A program made the translations under genes and the position numbers. Below are positions 4,751 through 6,640 of a stretch of DNA of 6,640 nucleotides, piece by piece. Within the stretch, counting starts at the first letter, position 1. Each line of letters begins with the position of its first letter. The DNA comes from an uncultured Armatimonadota bacterium (lineage in GTDB: Bacteria > Armatimonadota > Armatimonadia > Armatimonadales > Armatimonadaceae): contig CAIWTR010000148.1 in the NCBI GenBank assembly GCA_903915615.1, positions 1 through 6,640 on the forward strand, written 5' to 3'. A model generated the notes under the pieces. It was not told the origin of the DNA. It searched no databases and saw only the letters and a list, made by a program, of their open reading frames with translations.

Positions 4751-6640
4751 ATGCCGAACTTCCGTTCCTTACTTGCGAACCAAACTTACAACTCAGCCGT
4801 CCGCCTGGTGGGCGTACTCGCAGTCACGACCGTATCCGCACTACTTTCTATTGCGGCACCACCTGTCAGCACTAAGTTGACACACAAACCTGTGATGCCA
4901 GCCTTGGATTACGCGCGGGATATCCGCCCAATCCTTGCGAGAAACTGCTTTAGTTGCCACGGAGCCGATGATGGCAAACGCCAAGTGGGCCTCCGGCTAG
5001 ACATGCGTGATGGTGCCATCCAAAAGCTCAAATCTGGCGGTAAGGCCATCGTTCCAGGGAAGCCGGCAGCTAGCGGGATGATGCAACGCATCACCACAAC
5101 ATCCGCTGCGACCCTGATGCCTCCTCCTGAGACGGGTCATAAAGTCTCCCCAGATGAAGTCCGCCTTCTTTCGCAGTGGATTGCATCCGGAGCCAAATAT
5201 GCAAGTCACTGGGCATTCTCAAAACCTGTCGCGGCACCGATCACACCGGGTGCCCGCAATCCAATAGATCCGCTCGTAACAAAGGGAATATTGGAAAATG
5301 GCCTGACGCCAGCTCCTGCCGCTGACCGCCGCACATGGCTCCGACGTGTAGCCCTCGACCTCACAGGAATCCCGCCAACCCTCACCGAAATCCGCGCCTT
5401 TGAAGCTGACAAATCTCCAAATGCAAAGGAGAAAGCCGTTGACAGACTTCTTGCATCTAAGCACTTTGGCGAAAAGTGGGCGCGACCCTGGCTTGACCTC
5501 GCACGCTATGCCGACTCCGCCGGCTACGGCTCCGATCCGCTGCGCACCAACCTATGGCCATGGCGCGACTGGGTCATCGATGCCCTCAACCGCAACATCC
5601 CGTACAACCAGTTCGTAACCCTCCAGCTCGCCGGTGACATCATCCCCGGTGCCACGGATGACACACGCCTTGCCACCGCCTTCCACCGGAACACGATGAC
5701 CAACACCGAAGGTGGGACATCCGATGAGGAATTCCGCACCGCCGCGGTAAAGGATCGTATCCAGACCACCGTGCAGGGCCTGATGGGCATCACGGTTCAA
5801 TGTGCCCAGTGCCACACGCATAAGTTCGACCCAATCAGCCAGCGGGAGTACTACCAGCTGCTCGCCGTCTTCAACCAGACGATGGACAATGACCAGCCGG
5901 ATGAGTCGCCGCTACTCGCAGTAACACCGCCAAGCAGGCGTGACCTTGCCACCCAGCTGGATGCCCGCATCAAGGATGCCGAAGCCAAGTTTGCAGCACG
6001 GCCAGCACAGACCACAACCAGCGCTGCGAAGCGAGCACGTTTCGTGCGTATCACGCAACCTGGGACTGCATCCTTCCTGATGCTCGCCGAAGTTGAAGTC
6101 CTTTCCGGAGGCAAGAACATCGCCGTTGGTAAAGCCGCATCCCAGAGCTCTACAGACTACGGTGGGCCGGCAAAGCTTGCTGTTGATGGCAATCCAGATG
6201 GTAACTTTGACAACAAATCCACCACGCATACCGCAAGCCAGGATAACCCTTGGTGGGAAGTTGACCTCGGGGCTGCCGTTCAAGTCGACAGTGTCCGTAT
6301 CCACCCTCGAACCGATGCCCACATCGGGAAAATGAAGGGCATTCGTATAACCCTCCTCGATGCTGACCGCAAACCGGTTGCTGAGGCGCCTATCGCGGAT
6401 GCCATCATTGCTGCCCGTGAAAGCATCCCTAGTGGTGATCCGGATCGCATCGCAATTGCCGAGCTTCGGTCACAGCGTGCTGCCATCGGAACGATTCGTG
6501 TCCCCGTCATGGTCGAGCTCGCAGCAAACAAACAGCGCACCAGCACAATGCTGACACTTGGTAATTTTCAGATGAAGGGGGATGCCGTTAAGCCCGCTGT
6601 TCCAGCAGCCTTTGGAAAGTTTCCAGCAGGTGCACCACTC
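4751..6640 (+). CDS. Exported planctomycete cytochrome C (PSCyt1)-DUF1549 protein with discoidin-like insertion, 3' end outside window
   Basis: The frame is open from ATG 4751 to the window edge (630 residues). Residues 1-36 form a signal peptide (R5, R18, hydrophobic 19-36) with no lipobox cysteine. A PSCyt1-type domain (about 52-150) has a heme-type CFSCH (66-70), LMPPPE (122-127, Met123 a possible axial ligand) and QWIASGA (142-148). The DUF1549-type domain (about 170-375) shows LDLTGIPP (202-209), WLDLARYADSAGY (247-259), WPWRDW (269-274), FHRNTMTNTEGG (311-322) and a second CxxCH, CAQCH (351-355). A discoidin/F5-8 type C-like domain follows (about 429-545; WWEVDLG at 501-507). Then comes the family's conserved linker (PVMVEL near 585-590, GNFQMKG 604-610) that normally leads into DUF1553. 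These proteins are predicted to act outside the cytoplasm and are often linked to polysaccharide use, but the reaction is unproven. The start is supported by GGGAG 9 bases upstream. Confidence 0.92.
   Translation, partial: MPNFRSLLANQTYNSAVRLVGVLAVTTVSALLSIAAPPVSTKLTHKPVMPALDYARDIRPILARNCFSCHGADDGKRQVGLRLDMRDGAIQKLKSGGKAIVPGKPAASGMMQRITTTSAATLMPPPETGHKVSPDEVRLLSQWIASGAKYASHWAFSKPVAAPITPGARNPIDPLVTKGILENGLTPAPAADRRTWLRRVALDLTGIPPTLTEIRAFEADKSPNAKEKAVDRLLASKHFGEKWARPWLDLARYADSAGYGSDPLRTNLWPWRDWVIDALNRNIPYNQFVTLQLAGDIIPGATDDTRLATAFHRNTMTNTEGGTSDEEFRTAAVKDRIQTTVQGLMGITVQCAQCHTHKFDPISQREYYQLLAVFNQTMDNDQPDESPLLAVTPPSRRDLATQLDARIKDAEAKFAARPAQTTTSAAKRARFVRITQPGTASFLMLAEVEVLSGGKNIAVGKAASQSSTDYGGPAKLAVDGNPDGNFDNKSTTHTASQDNPWWEVDLGAAVQVDSVRIHPRTDAHIGKMKGIRITLLDADRKPVAEAPIADAIIAARESIPSGDPDRIAIAELRSQRAAIGTIRVPVMVELAANKQRTSTMLTLGNFQMKGDAVKPAVPAAFGKFPAGAPL

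Noticed and set aside
5912..6322. A 136-codon open frame on - opposite the discoidin-like region
   Set aside because: The + frame is continuous with a recognised multi-domain protein; the antisense frame has no supporting features.

Overview
This window looks like chromosomal DNA of a planctomycete or close PVC-group relative. The strongest pointer is the incomplete gene at the right edge. It encodes an exported protein with a CxxCH cytochrome-like domain (PSCyt1/planctomycete cytochrome C type) followed by a DUF1549-type domain, an architecture typical of Planctomycetota and Verrucomicrobiota. Two LptF/LptG-type permeases imply a cell with an LPS-bearing outer membrane. Base composition is moderate (mid-50s % GC by eye). 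I see no tRNA, rRNA, CRISPR array, transposase or integrase.

Layout. (1) Positions 1-471 (+) hold the 3' end of a gene for an unrecognised beta-rich protein. It converges on the next operon with only 10 bases between the stop codons. (2) Positions 2616-482 (-) hold a two-gene operon of LptF/LptG-family permeases, the first starting with GTG and the second joined by a 4-base ATGA overlap. (3) Positions 2617-2715 form a compact divergent promoter region. (4) Positions 2716-3384 (+) encode a probable STAS-like plus winged-helix regulator. (5) Positions 3469-3843 (+) encode a small four-helix membrane protein. (6) Positions 4082-4639 (+) encode an ECF-type sigma factor behind an exact-consensus TTGACA-17-TATAAT promoter. 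(7) Positions 4751-6640 (+, running off the edge) encode the PSCyt1-DUF1549 protein, with a discoidin-like F5/8 type C insertion before an expected DUF1553 region.

How the parts may work together. The permeases would form the inner-membrane part of the LPS export bridge; their ATPase and bridge partners are not here. The divergently transcribed regulator shares their promoter region and is the obvious local candidate to control them or itself. The sigma factor precedes the exported cytochrome-like gene with no anti-sigma gene between them. That downstream gene has its own extended -10 element inside an imperfect inverted repeat.

The most unusual signals are regulatory. Both divergent genes start with GTG exactly 7 bases after a TAnnnT -10 box, have no Shine-Dalgarno sequence, and are blocked by nearby upstream in-frame stops, so both may make leaderless mRNAs. 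CACTG/CAGTG half-sites cluster on the regulator's promoter and start codon. GGATG, and especially GGATGCC, is strongly over-represented.
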